Shown: positions 1 through 12,965, numbered from the stretch's first letter. The stretch: 64,000 nucleotides of DNA from Ascidia mentula (GCA_947561715.1 OX387204.1:9429001-9493000); one strand, 5' to 3'. Program-made: numbers and translations. Notes: generated by a model not told the origin, from the letters alone.

Positions 1-15
1 GTATTTTTTGTGTAG

Positions 16-3000
16 GTTCTTCATATTCCATCCAAAATGAGTGAACACACTGGGAATCAAAATGGGAAATCAGCAGAGGAGGATTTTTTCTCAAAATTTA
101 GTGGAAGTTCGCTTAGTCCTGCTGCTAAATTGTCCAAAACAAATGGGAACACTTCTAGTGGTGGATTAAAAACTGTCACTTCTTCTCCTGCCATTCTAAC
201 AATGAAAAATAGTAATGGTAAATATCAACATTCAGCTGGTTTGTAACACTTTTCTTTAAACTGGTCAAAATAGTTAAAAAAATATAAGTCAATCATCATA
301 AAGTTCGCCAATTTTGATTTGACATAACTTATGCATAATTTGGTATTCATGATGCTAAAATTAGGATGAAAATGCATAGTTTTTGTGTACAGATAATTTG
401 GGAACCAACTTACTTACTCATGATGAAAGTGCTTTTTTTGAAACATTTACCTCTCAAAAGTCTTCATCATTAAAATCTTCTCCAGCCACCAACCGAAAGC
501 TTCCAAATAAATCTGCAGGTTTAAATTATATTTATTGTGTTGATGAGTTTAATCTAAATTTTTATTAAATTAATTCAATTTTAAAATACAAAACATATAT
601 ATTTTATGTTTTTTCAGTCACTTTACCTGTAAAAGGTCCAAGCATTGACTGTGCGCTGTCATCCTGGAGTAGCCTAAATACAAGTAAAGAAACCTTACAA
701 AAACTCCAGGGTGATGCTCTTTCTCCCAGTACAATAAAATCAAAAGAAGATGAATTCTTTGGTTCCCTAATTTCGACTGTGCCATCTTCTACAACAGCTC
801 CTGATATATCTCAACCAGTTGTTGAAGAAGTTATGTCAAAATTTGCTGAAGAAAAGGAAGTAGAAGGTTCTGATGAATGGCCTGATATGGGATATCAGGA
901 CGATGAGAAAAACATAACTACCAACATAGAATTTAAACAAACAACCGTTCCATCCAAAGTTTTTCAGCCAGATGTAGTTGCATTGTCAGCTTTGCCAAAT
1001 GCAAAACAATCTAACATTTTGTCCAAAAAGAAAAAGGGTAAGAGTATCTTTATCTGATAAATACACTTTACAATTTTATTAAATATTGAACCCCGCTATT
1101 TTAACTTTTGGGGAACTACATTCCAATATGACATATATTACTACAGCAATAGCCAGCAAAATATTATGTTTTGTTGATATTTTATGTGGGTATTTATGAA
1201 TAGGATCAGGTGCCAAAAAGGGTGGATTTGGTGCACAGAAAGTAAAAACAAACTTTCAATCACTCGAAGATAGTGCCAAAAAAGCAGAAACACTGCAGGA
1301 AAGCTTCCCTAAAACCAGACTGGAAAGGTAGAAAAAGCTTTTTTAACTGTGCATTTAGTTGCAAAAAAATACAATTGTTTTATGTTAACACAGTGTCACA
1401 TCTACGAGATTATCATGTTCTGAAACTACAAATAGAGTAGATAAAAATTTAACTAATGAGCAGAAAGGTGTTGCAGAACGACTAGGAATGGGAACAAGAA
1501 ATACCATCATGTCCCATACAGCAGCAATGCAAACAATTGAACAGGTATAAATATCGTACTGTGTAATGTTGTATTGAGTATTCTGCATAATAAATTCCAA
1601 CCTGTTTTCCTTGGCATATCCAGAAATGCAATGAAAAATTAGTTTCTCTTTCAGCGATGTCTTGATTCCTGGATATGGTTGTGGCTAAACTCCTGCATTG
1701 TTTTATTAAACATATGTAAATTATGGAACTTTATGTGTTTCAACGATGGAAAGTGTATTTATAATTCATTTTTTGTTTTTCTTTATTAGGTAAACCCAGA
1801 AAGAAAAAAGTGTCAAAGTCTGGTGGGTGGAAGGAGAAAGAACAGGTATTTGGATTATGATAATAGCAGCAGCAGTGACGATGATGAGGTTGAAGATTTC
1901 TTTATTGTCAACAAATCACCGTCATATTTGCAAGATCTTAAAAATAACCCAACAAGGAAAAGTGACCAGCATAATTCAAAGTACGTGAGGAAAATTTTAG
2001 TTTAAATGTGTTATTCAAACGTAAATTGTTAAATGTTTTTTATCATATCTGCTCATGTTTCCAGACCTGCAAGACCAACAGCATTACATGCAACCATGGA
2101 TGCCAATATGAAAAACAAACTTAAAGATGCCAAATTCATTTCATCAAGCATGTTTACAGAAAGTTCTGTTGATCATGAGGTGGGAGATGTTTTTTTATGA
2201 AATGTATTGTTTTAATTGTAAAATTTAACATGTTTTTTTGTTATTTTCACATTAGTGGTAGTATACATCCAATTTTAAATTCAGTTATAGATTACAGTTT
2301 CTTTTGTATGGTGTTTTGGTTCAAAACAATTAGAATGTGTTGAATGATTATTTTGTTAGACATTTAAGTGTAATAATTATCAGGCATTGGATATAGTGAG
2401 GCAACAACCAAATAAACAAATGCACAGGAGGCGAATGACTGTAGCCGGTTTGGTTGTGCCACAGTCTGGTAATTCTAATGAAACTAAAGAGGTAACTAAG
2501 TACTTTGGTGAAGGGATACTATACAATAAGGTTTTGTCATCTCTCTTTGATGATTAAACCAATGCATTAGTTTTAGATACTAGGTGTGCTTGTTGTGAAA
2601 TACCATATATCATATGTTTGGACCTAATCCAAAGATAAAATATGGTGATATGGAGTATGTATGCAAAAAATTATTTATTCGTACCAAGGTATATAATGCT
2701 TGAGTTGTTTTATTGGGAACTTGACTAACCCAGTGGTTTTTGTAACTCTCAATATGTAGACTGTACAATATAGTTTGCCTGCCTATTATGACTTTTTGCT
2801 TCTAGAGCAAGCACCAGCTTATTTACACATTCTGTGCAGAAAAAAAATTTACATTTGCATAAGCATGGAAAATTATACCAACTCCAATTAGAAAGATAAA
2901 CAGGCACATTATTGTTTTGCCATGCATCTGAATTTAGTTAACCCTGTGGTTCCCTTTTTTTTATAAAACTATTATGTCTTGGACCCCTTTACTAAGGTAC

Positions 3001-4837
3001 ATTTCTAAAAAAAATGAGATTAATCGTTTGGCCAATTTGCCAAGCTGTTTTATGCGACTGTCTTCAGTATGTAACAATTACGGCTTTCTTACTTTTTCCA
3101 CTGCCACTTGTTGTGTGTGACACAGGTGGTAACTTTACTTTTACAATATAAGGACCTCATGGATTTAAATAAGAACTGATGATGCTGTTTTTAACAAAAC
3201 GTGTATATACTCATAAAATAAAGTGTCATTCCAATATATTTTTACCACAAAAGTTCATTTTATGCATCCATAGTCTCAGATTTTGCTGAAACCTGGCACA
3301 TAATTGCGCACATATATATTAGGATGTAAAATATCCCAAATTTTGTGTTCCAACTTCAAGTGGATCAAAAGTTAAGCCCTAAACATTGGCCACATGGTGA
3401 TAATTTTTTAATAAATGCCCATTTTTTTAGAATATCATTGGTATAATATCTGTATTATCTACTTTCATTCCAGCACACTAGGGACTGAAGAAACGATTTT
3501 TGGTTCTTGTTTCGTTCAATTTCTGAAGCAACACACAGTAGTTGTAATAACAAACTAATTTTTCTGTTTTTGTCAGTTTTACCATGTAAGCACTATAAAC
3601 TTTTTTATCTGGAGTTTTGCAGAGTTGTCATTCATCTCATGGTCTAAATGTAATGTAAATTTCGTTCTTAGTTCAGAAAGAGAAATTTACAATGCCATAT
3701 ATTGCAGCAAAGCAACTTTGGGCCCTGTCAGCAAATTTGTATTTTTTCTAGGTGCCTATGTATGGTTTCATGCTACATATTATTGATTAAGTAACGCTAG
3801 TATTTCAAAATACCCTATTTACTATTTACATGGCAAAACAGTAATAGGTTGCAACTTGTTAATGAGGTACTATTTTACACTTTTCCAAGATTCAGTAATA
3901 TTTCTTTATCTTTGATAAAAAAAAGTTGCCCAGCAGTATTTAAACAAATATTCTTTATCTTGATCTTGAATATCATATTCAAGTATGAAAATGCATTTTC
4001 TCCTTTCAGATACCTACCATATACAAAACCCATTAAATACTTCAGCCAAAAACATTTTTTGTGTTAAGCAGCAACTATTTAGTGACTGATTATCTTGGAG
4101 CCAGAATTGAATATTTCAATGCTCTAAAAATCATGAATGTTTGTTCGCAAAATGTTTTGAGGTTACAGGAAATCTTCCCAATATATGACAGAACTCTTTC
4201 TATACTGTGGGGTGATTGTGTAGAAACCCAGAATGGGATAATTAAGTCACTTTTGCAAATTATAATTAAAAAAAATGGTTTAGTTCAATTCAGTATTTGT
4301 TGACTAGTCTGGTTTGGTGGCAGTTCATATTTGTCTGCGGAATTTTGTATTACTAAGTGAATCTAACTGGATCATTACTGCACAAAATGATTACTGTGCA
4401 TGGAAATATGGATTTACATGCAGAAGCATGTTTGACATGAATAGCCTCATGGCTTAGTTATTACACAATCTTTTTTATCTAATGGATTGTTTAATAGAGT
4501 AGTTATATACTTTTTGTGCCAAAAAGTGTACTTTAGTAGGTAATGATTTTTTATAATTTCAGGCCAGAGCGCGTTTGAATAAGTTCGAAGGTCAAACATC
4601 GATAAGCAGTGATGCCTATTTTGGAAATGATGACAAGTAAGTTGTTCACAAAGTATGTAGCATTTTTTTAAAAATTTTCCTTTTAGGACATCAGCCCATC
4701 GACTTTCAACACCCAACTTACCATCCCCAATTCTTTCTGCTGACATTTCTCAGTTAAAAGAAGGTGTCAGAAACATGGCTGGAAAATTATCAAACATGGC
4801 CTCAGATGTTTACAATGCAATACCAGTAAGCTACTAA
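16..4837 (+). CDS. ARFGAP2/3: ArfGAP2/3 (COPI-associated Arf GTPase-activating protein), C-terminal part
   Basis: ArfGAP2/3 stimulates GTP hydrolysis by Arf1 on Golgi COPI coats. The catalytic zinc-finger exons lie left of the window; ten downstream exons are visible: 16-217, 393-518, 618-1037, 1204-1327, 1394-1544, 1790-1980, 2065-2179, 2384-2491, 4563-4636 and 4687-4837 (stop). Family signatures are clear: the KKGGFGAQKV block (exon 4), AERLGMG followed by a Ser/His-rich segment (exon 5), the ISSSMF-type repeat (exon 7), ISSDAYFG (exon 9), and the terminal amphipathic ADISQLKEGVRNMAGKL segment that contacts membrane and coatomer. Between exons 2 and 3 there are acidic FF motifs (DEFFGS). 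Exon 8 (about 36 residues, basic) has no counterpart I recall and may be lineage-specific or alternative. The protein ends shortly after SDVYNAIPVSY, as human paralogs end near their RYGSY. ARFGAP2 and ARFGAP3 cannot be told apart from this part alone. Confidence 0.88.
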
Positions 4838-5999
4838 TCTTAAACATGTGGAGACAAATCCTTTTAATCACATGGCCAATTTGCCAAGCATTGTGATATG
4901 ATCAACCAAAATCAATATGTACCATGAAGGTTTTTATTGAGGTTCTATATAAATTACACTGCACCCACCTAACTTAAGGTTGTTGTGGCTTCTCTTGTAT
5001 GAAGCATTCTTTAAGCGAGTTGTAAAAATTTGTTTTCTTGGACCCAGAATTTTAAAAACTCAATTCAGGCAAATAGTCATAATTTGAATGCAGTTAACAT
5101 GTCATGCCATGATAGCTCTACTAAGCGACCTTGTGTGTTTTTTCTTCAGATCAACAGATAAAAGTATATGGAACCAAGTTTCAACATCATTTTATCATTT
5201 CCTTTCAATATTCTATAGTCTAGAAAAAGACCGGAAGTTATGAAAACTTTGCTGAAAACGGATATTTTTGGTACCTTTTTGACTGTGTGCATATCTGGTT
5301 GTGTTGCACTCGAAATATGCTCTTTCTTTTGTATCAGCAACTTACTTTTTTGTGAAAGCAAGTAACAATTGGGTGGCCATGTTTTTGAAAGATTTTAATT
5401 TATTGTGCAATGCTCCAAGTTATAATATGTTGCGCTTCTAGGCTATTCTGTGCTTATGTTTCCTATTCTCAAACACAAATTCAAGAGACGGTTTTTTTTT
5501 TATTATTATTTGTACTTTAAAACTCTCAACATTCTACATTTCTTCTTGCATCTGTATTAATTAATGAATTTGGGCAAAGAAAGAATGACAAATCTCTGTT
5601 GTCAAGTTTGAACTTATATTGGTGTGCTTGGGTGCTATTTGTGGTCATAGAAAATGTGGACAAACAGTGCCATTCTTTATCCTGTATTTATTTTATGTTT
5701 TGGCAAAGGGTATGAATACACCACTATTAAACTATACAATGCTTCTGTATTGGGTGAATTAAGGTTTAGATTATGAAAACTGTAGCCCTGTGCAAATGTT
5801 TTGTTTATTTGTGCCGGAAAGTGGAAAAAAAATAAATTGTGGTCTTTTAACTCTCTTGTATCCCGCAATCTATGTGGTCTCACTTTTACCTGAAGTTTTA
5901 GACTAAGCCTTTTTCAAAATTTGGCAATAGGAAATAACTTCAAATTTGTAGCCACTTGCTTTATTGGCATGCACTGTTTTGGTCCAAGATTAGGACAAA
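4838..5999. other. intergenic spacer between convergent ArfGAP2/3 and TMED gene A
   Basis: No coding exon is supported here. It should hold the 3' UTR of the plus-strand ArfGAP gene. A 16-base segment near 4874 (GGCCAATTTGCCAAGC) also occurs in the last long ArfGAP intron near 3031, perhaps a remnant of a dispersed repeat. The right end carries the poly(A) signal of the minus-strand TMED gene. Confidence 0.6.
5960..5965 (-). terminator. AATAAA poly(A) signal of TMED gene A
   Basis: The minus strand reads AATAAA about 35 bases after the stop codon at 6000-6002, a normal distance for a very short 3' UTR. Confidence 0.6.
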
Positions 6000-8343
6000 T
6001 TAGTATTTTCGTCCAGGTCGTGAATAATCATCAATTCTAAACAACCGCTTGAGAAAAAAAACCTGCACACAAAGTAAGTATTAGCTAAAATACTACAGCT
6101 TAAAATCGGTACCTTTTTGACAATTATTAGATAGGCTAAACGGCTTAAAATGTCCAGGACGTCTACCACTAGAGGCGCCTGACTGTATATCGGTTATACT
6201 TTGATATTTCTTGTTCATTTACTAGGTTATGGTAAATCACTACAAAAAGTAAATTCTGCATGGGCATTAAATCATTAGGACACGGCACAGCTATGGAATT
6301 AGATGTTCCAAGTCGCTTTAAACGTATCTGTTATATTAAAGGTCGCATTTCTAATACTAAGGTCCCAGGACACCTACCGGATATATACTTTTGATCGCAA
6401 AAAAGTACCAAAATACGAAAACAACTTTCTAATCCTGCGCTGAGTTCAAAATTTGTCAAACTTAGGTGTAAATGGTTGAAAATCCAACAACATGAAGTAA
6501 GTCCTAAACACTGCGCCCGTCCAGTTAATAAAGCACAGGTGGTTTCGAGTAATTTCATGGTGAAAAAAAATGTTTTCCATAACATATTGTAATCGGCTGT
6601 TTTGATGATAATTATTGGCTTCGTTGATATTTGCGAAGATGTATAAAACCATAAATCTTAATTAGGCATAGGCACATACCTGGCCGAAAGTAACCAACAA
6701 AATAACACCGATTATCGCTGATGAAATAATAGCAATTCTCCGATTGTTAGACAGAACGAGATTCCAGTCCTTTTCTCCGTAAACTTTTTCTCTGATTACT
6801 GCGTGTTTCATCAGTGCAACATCACGTGCTCTCTGGAAAATACTATCCTAAACAGACAAATGCAAAAAAAATTGTTAGGTGAAAATTGTTTTGTTTTGTT
6901 CTATTCAAGGAGAAAAAGTTGGTTGGCAAAAAAGTCTTACATATAAATTGTACATGGTATGGTTTTCAATGTTTTCCTGATAGTTGTAGTGAAAATCTGT
7001 AATATCTTGGTGATGCACGACAACTATTTCCATGTGAACTTTTTTTTCGTTGTTACTTTCAGCAACAGTGTTTTCAATGCAAAATTTGTATTCCCCTTAA
7101 CAAAAAAGATTGTGTTACTGTTGGAAGTTTAGTAACTCACCATACGAGTTTAATGCCACATATATCAATCAAAAATTATTCTTCCAACATTCAACAACCA
7201 TTATTTAACCTTGAGTTGTGCAAGTGTGATCAAAATCTGCGCTCTTAGCTGGTTTTTGAAGATTCTCAACAATGGAACCATTCGGAAAGCGCAAACTTGC
7301 CTGTAGAAGACCGTTTGACGTAACTGAAGGGGGCGTTTCATCCTGCACGTTTCGCAATCAATATTACTTATTCATTAAACCATTGCAACAGTACATTATT
7401 GCCGTGTTATTGTTTTTAGCTTAAGTTATAAGTTACACCTATTTACAACCTAACAGCATGGTCTAAAATAATTGTGCCATCAAACAACCTGGAAGGATGC
7501 AAGCAGCTGCGCCCCTTCGTCACATTCTTCATAATAGCATTCTTCTGTGCCTTTTTGTATTATGACGATTGCACGAAACTCGTGTATTATATCATCGTGC
7601 ATCAAATTCTCGAAAAAATGTTTGGCCGATGCTGAATTGTACAACTCATTATAATATTCGTGTTCTGTTACTAAAAAATACAAAATCAGGTCAGAAGCAA
7701 CACAGGAAAGTGTCTTGAGTTAAGGAAATAATCAAAATCGCTATAAACCACTTTTAGTTTTCCCCTTAACTGAAATGTTGTAAATAGCCCACCACATAGG
7801 CTATAACTGTTTCGAGCATTTGTTGTTCACATTTGTGAAAATTTAATATTTTCAACATTAAATCCTATACACTTTCTTGCAAAGACAAACCAATTTCGTT
7901 TGCTATAACAGTATCGCAAAGTTTATTTTTTCTCATGGCGGCCTTTACTTGAAACCCACGCTGAAATCGCAACATAAATTTTTGCTTTCTTATTATTACC
8001 CAATACATGCTTGAGAATTGATTCTGGGAATCATTTCCCATTCTGATGCAATTTGGTCCTGAAGATTTCCACCTTATTATATATTTGAACCTAATTCTTA
8101 ATTTGCTTTTATAGACACTGATGATGAAGCGAAATATACATGTCTAATTAAAGAAGACTGAAAGATTTTAACCTAAAACGAAAGTTTCCTAGACAGTTGT
8201 TATTACCCAATACATGCAAGAAGTGAACTCATATCACTATACTGCATTGTCGTTTTAGTAAACTTACCGTGGTTATCTCTAGCTGCCATGCTAATTGAGA
8301 GTAGGAAAACTGTTAAACTTTCAATCCTCTTTAAATACAGCAT
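6000..8343 (-). CDS. p24 family cargo receptor (TMED6-like), copy A
   Basis: p24/TMED proteins are type I membrane proteins that cycle between ER and Golgi in COPI/COPII vesicles. Six exons: 8268-8343, 7489-7670, 7210-7342, 6941-7095, 6680-6847 and 6000-6062, giving 258 aa. The start at 8343 is chosen because it supplies a signal peptide (MLYLKRIESLTVFLLSIS). The GOLD domain follows, with the TEECYYEEC cysteine motif (exon 2), LRFPNGSI (exon 3) and YKFCIENTV (exon 4), so the usual Cys pair is present. Exon 5 carries the coiled coil and most of the membrane helix; exon 6 finishes with VFFLKRLF and a short basic tail, resembling the LYFLKRLF end of vertebrate TMED6 with a diphenylalanine-type export signal. 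All phases close. The TMED6 assignment rests on tail and cysteine context; another gamma-class member is possible. Copy B lies 504 bp upstream on the same strand. Confidence 0.87.
7993..8217. mobile_element. short retroposon (SINE-like or truncated LINE) with 18-bp target duplication
   Basis: An 18-base direct repeat (TTATTACCCAATACATGC) stands at 7993-8010 and 8200-8217 and encloses a 189-bp insert in intron 1 of TMED gene A. A duplication that long is typical of target-primed reverse transcription (LINE/SINE). The insert ends with a GATGATG...GCGAAATATA...ATTAAAG segment; a similar segment occurs near 50490-50540 and a looser one near 3178-3230, suggesting a shared 3' tail. No poly(A) tail or obvious Pol III boxes were identified, so the family is left open. 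Confidence 0.7.
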
Positions 8344-8846
8344 ATTTAATAGGTGATTCAACTTTTCTGTCAACAAATATACAGTATATATTTTACTTCA
8401 TTTCTTGTTACAAAAAAGTTTCCCAGCACCCAAAACACAAAAATTGTGTAATAATCGGCCTTCGTGAAACCGTAAATGCGCGTGGGGACAGCATGTGCGT
8501 TCAACATATGGTAGCAGATCACTTCATTTATTTACAAGGAAGCTGCGCGGAAATTAATTCAGTTACATAGGGAAGTAACATGCAATCGTGGTTATGGCGC
8601 TTTTCAAGAAATAACAATACCCATACAGTTATAACAGAAGTTCGTTACCAATTTAAGTCCAAGCAACTGATTGTCGCCTCTTAACAGCCTAACTAACCGT
8701 ATCCATTCTTGGCGATTTTTAAGCGAAAGCTATAAAACAAAGATGTTTTAACCAAAAAATACAAGATGAATGCCAAGTAAAATTCAGAATGAAGTCAGCG
8801 CAAATCGGAGAGAAACGATTTTGTCCATTCCATTTTCTCATTATAT

Positions 8847-11040
8847 CTATAGCCTCACGGATGAACCGTTTTTATGCCTTGAGTCGACAATAAACAATCT
8901 TTTCAGGTAATAAACCTGAAAGAAATGGCAGTTTTTTTTACAAATGCATGATCAAAATATTTCCTGCAACTTACCTGGCCAAACGTAACTGCGACGATAA
9001 TAATTATCATCAACAAAGACACTTCCACAACCAAATCATTATTCGACATTGCCAAAACCCAGTCCCGTCGTGCCATACTCTTTTCATGTTTTATTGCTAG
9101 TTTTATGTGTGCCACGTCGTGAAATACTTGAAACATCATATCCTATTGCAATGTAATATTTCTGTTAATTTTTACTGGAGCATCATATTCAATTTATTAA
9201 AATGTGATAAAAGGACTGAAGGGGTGGCTCACGCGTTTCAGTGTGATTACAAAGATTGTACCGTACGTATTTGCGATCATATACAATTTATTTATTTTTT
9301 GGGTGTAATTTCATAAAAAAGAGAGTGTGGCATCCTCAGTTCAGCTATAAAATGAATTTTCAGCTCTAAAGCAAAACAAAACCTAAGAAATTAACATTTC
9401 TGTTGTTTTTGAATAAAAGATCGCACGGACGCTGATCGTCTGCCACACTTTTTTGGTGTGTTTTGGATTCCAATTTTTATTTATTAAACAAAGCAAGCAA
9501 ATAGTTATATTTAAGCATAAGAAAGGTTGTGCGACGCCAATTTTGGAGTTTATATCTTCCTAACAAGGACGGCATTAATTCTTACGCGACTTCTATAAAA
9601 ACATAAACGGGGCGTCGCGGCACAGAGTCTTGAAATCGGTTGGCCACAGTAAATGTTAATGAATTATCTTATCTTGCCTTTCTTCAGACAAATTTAAATC
9701 TTTTGTTGTTTCTAAACAAGTGTTCATTATACGTACATACAATCCATAGATAGTGTCGTTGCTCAGGTGAGCAGATCGATGAAAGTCAACTATTTCCTCG
9801 TGGTGCAACACCATAAAATGCATTTCAATTTTTTTCGAGGACAACGAATCAACTGTGTTTTCAATGCAGAATTCGTACAACCCTGTAAATACGAATAAAC
9901 ATGTTGAAACAAATTTAGACATGCAACAAATAGTAGCGTACCTGCGTTGGGGCAATAAAGTTGAAAGTTTCCTTCCTTCGCAGGCGTTCTCATTTCCGCT
10001 GCGATACTACCATTAGGAAACCGTATGGAGGCGCGAAGAAGATTTTTGGACTTTATGGAACCTGGAGTGTTCGACTACCGAATATAAAAGCAACGTTGTT
10101 TTTTTCATGACTCTCTCCTGCAAAGTCTATAGGTATACAACCTGAAATGCAGCAATAAGTTCTGAATTTCGTTCGCAATCCTCATAATAGCATTCGGTAG
10201 ATGCCCGCGGAATGGTAACGGTCGCTGAGAACTCGTGAAAAGTAATGTCTCTCATTAAGTTGTGAAAGAATTCCTTTGCGATCGGTTTTCTGTACTGCTG
10301 TAGTTGTTCTGCTTAAAACACATGGTTTTGTATGTAGACTACAAGGGAAAGTTTTTATTCATATTCACTGATGTTAGTAGGGTAGGCCTAGACCGGGATT
10401 GCCTGGGATGATTTATTTTACGTCATAATAGAGTTAAGACAATCACCTTGCCGATTGTCTTAACTGCACATTAAATTTAGATTTAAACTTAGATGAAGTG
10501 TTACCAAAATATTTAGATCAACGTTCAGTTCATTTATTTCAACGGTTTGTCAAACTGCCATGTTTTTGTGGTCGGGGATACGTGATAATAAATGGCAAGA
10601 AAACCTTATTTTTTGAATTTTTAGGCAAAATGGTTTAGTTAAATAAGAGAAAACAAAAGCTGAATTAACGGTTGATTTTTCAGTGTTTGAGTTTCATAAA
10701 CAGAGCTCATCTGTTAACTCTAAATTTCTAAGCTATCCATGGTAAATGACCACACTATGCGATACCGTAAACCCAAAAGAATGCTACAGCGTGTTCAAAT
10801 TCTGATATACTGCGTAAAATAATGCAAAATTCAAAAAATATGTGTTATTGTCAAGCCTGTTTGTAAATAACTGCACTGGAGTTCACCACGTATTTCTTGC
10901 CGAAACCCAAATGTTCCATGTTTCAAGGTTAAGTTTGTGTACTAACCATTGTAGTCATCCTGTATCCCTTCCGATTTTTCGTCACTTGTCTCACAAACCG
11001 CGGAAATAATCACACTCAGCAAAATAATCAATTTGAACAT
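8847..11040 (-). CDS. p24 family cargo receptor (TMED6-like), copy B
   Basis: Tandem paralog of copy A with the same six-exon plan and identical intron phases: 10947-11040, 10142-10311, 9942-10074, 9737-9882, 8975-9142 and 8847-8915, giving 259 aa. The start at 11040 opens a good signal peptide (MFKLIILLSVIISAVC). The GOLD domain shows STECYYEDC, IRFPNGSI and YEFCIENTV; exon 5 holds RRDWVLAMSNND followed by a hydrophobic helix, and exon 6 begins VYYLKRLF then a basic Ser-rich tail. Exons 3 and 5 are exactly as long as in copy A (133 and 168 bp), while exons 1, 2, 4 and 6 differ, so the copies arose by tandem duplication and have diverged substantially. Role as for p24 proteins generally; specific cargo unknown. 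Confidence 0.87.
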
Positions 11041-11583
11041 CTTTACAATGGACCTTATGGCGAAAAAAACTTCAGCACGCTATATACCACTATATCTGCG
11101 CTCCTAGTCGACGCAAATCAGCGAATAATACAGCACGTTACCCCGCCATATGGAGCGCGTTCTTTGTTATGCGGCAATTGTTACCGATCCGGAAACACGT
11201 AAATGAGGCGCAAGTATCCACTCGTTACCACCATAAGAAAAGTATAAGTTACTCAATAGCAGAGCAAACGGTTGCAACATCCCAAGATGAGTCAAAATTC
11301 TGTTTATGAATGCCACCCAACGGTACAAATAACACCAAACGCATGCTATCGCGTGTTTGCAAACTTTATCTACAGTCAGGTGTTCAACACAATCTGCTTT
11401 GGTCTCATTCACAAGGACAGATACACACAAAATAGGTGAAAACATACTTTTCATGAAAAGAATGTTGTTTTGAAAAAGCAAAATAGAATAAACAAATAAG
11501 CTTTTTAAAGAGATTCTACTGCACAATCCTGAATGAGCTTCAGCTTTTTTTTCGTCAACATAAACTCTTCATTATAATAAACT

Positions 11584-12030
11584 TCATCTTGCATCAAAAA
11601 CAACCACTGCAAAGAAGTAGGAAACACTTGACTGTTTCTGTTAAGGAAATGAAAGTTTATAAAATCATACTTCTCTTGGTTCGCTTTTTGTACATTATCC
11701 TACAGCCACATTCCCTGCATCGAATTGGGTCTCTGGCTCTTATTTCATTTTCCTGGTGACACTCTTGCAACACAGTAAGATACATATTGTTCAGATATAA
11801 AGAATATGTAGCCTACAAGTACAATATTACAACTGGCTCTACACAAAAATTAGCTTGCCATCATCAGTATTTTGATCAAATAATGACGGAAACATTATAT
11901 GTAAGTTACCTCCACAAATGTAAACCATGGCTTTTGGCTGTCCAGGAATGGGAGCCTCCCCTGGTCTTGGCGTACGACCTGGTGTTCGCCCGGAAGGGGT
12001 GCTAATGAAAGAACTCGGTGTTTCTGACAT
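11584..12030 (-). CDS. POLR2K: RNA polymerase I/II/III subunit RPABC4 (RPB12)
   Basis: Small zinc-binding subunit shared by all three nuclear RNA polymerases. Three exons (11910-12030, 11671-11763, 11584-11606) give 78 aa against about 58 in human. The conserved core is unmistakable: [19 protein letters not shown], then [17 protein letters not shown] and a terminal VVFDAR. The four zinc ligands are the two CxxC pairs. Two oddities: an N-terminal extension of about 33 residues rich in Thr, Pro, Gly and Arg ([17 protein letters not shown]), and Cys in place of the Tyr that follows the second CxxC in human. The last exon is only 23 bp. The minus-strand start at 12030 is the first ATG of the reading frame. 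Confidence 0.93.
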
Positions 12031-12920
12031 TTTTTCAAAACTTAGCTATAACTGTTATAACCTTGCTGGAAAGTAATATACTTAAACTTTAATAACTGTG
12101 TTAGCATTACACTTGGGTTGAGATTGGGTGCCGGCTATAGCCAACATGTATATATATTAGAATATAGGCTATATATTTTTTTTCTGTGCACATTGTTGAA
12201 AAAATAAGAAATAATCTTCCATACACATCATATGTCAGTTTTTGGAATAAATAATTTCACATGCAATAGTGGTAATTCTCATGAAGAGAAAATAGATCAA
12301 AAAGGGGTTAGTTATTAAAGGCAGCTATTAAAAACGTTAAATAGCGGTTTGAAATAACCAAATGCAGGTGTTACTTAGATATTGAACAAGTCAATTTAAT
12401 TGCAGTCTACCTTGAAAAGGTCTAAATAGTTAAACCAGGTATTGGAGCACTTATCCGCCACCTCTGTCAACTGGGTACAAACAAAATTTTCACAACAATG
12501 CAAAGCACACGCCTCTCTGCAGCACGTGACATATTGTATGGGGATAAATTAACGTCTTCGCCAAAGGAACGAGATTGGTGGTAATGAATTAAAAGTTTGC
12601 GTTACGCACTGAAACATTGCTTATTTGCAGAAAATATGTCTAGTGAAAATCAGAAGACCTGATGCAGGTATGCATAAAATTTATGTTACAAAATATTAGA
12701 ATTGCTACGTTTAACAACCTTTTTGATCCTAATGATGCGAACCGTCACCGAAACATAGTTCTTCTTGGAAAAAACGTCGACATACATACAGACTATACAT
12801 ATGAATGCACTGCAGTTTTTAGACGTACATTTGCCTGAAGCATGTATATTGTTGTAGCACAATAAAATGATTTTGACCAAAACTAACTTTTCGTTGTAGT
12901 GTTAATATCGCTACAGGTCT

Positions 12921-12965
12921 CATCGAATCCAAGTGTCAGTGTTCGACACCATTGTGGATTCGATG
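12921..12965. other. nested perfect inverted repeat (possible structured RNA)
   Basis: An 11-base outer arm (CATCGAATCCA) is matched exactly by its reverse complement at 12955-12965. Inside, GTGTC and GACAC form a second 5-bp stem around a 7-base loop. The arrangement could fold as a two-step hairpin of 45 nt. It contains TTCGA-type words reminiscent of tRNA T-arms but no complete tRNA cloverleaf. Function unknown. Confidence 0.4.

Noticed and set aside
6000-12030. An operon of POLR2K and the two TMED genes, all on the minus strand
   Set aside because: Spacers are about 500 bp, too long for typical tunicate operons, and the TMED B start is preceded by no obvious trans-splice acceptor.
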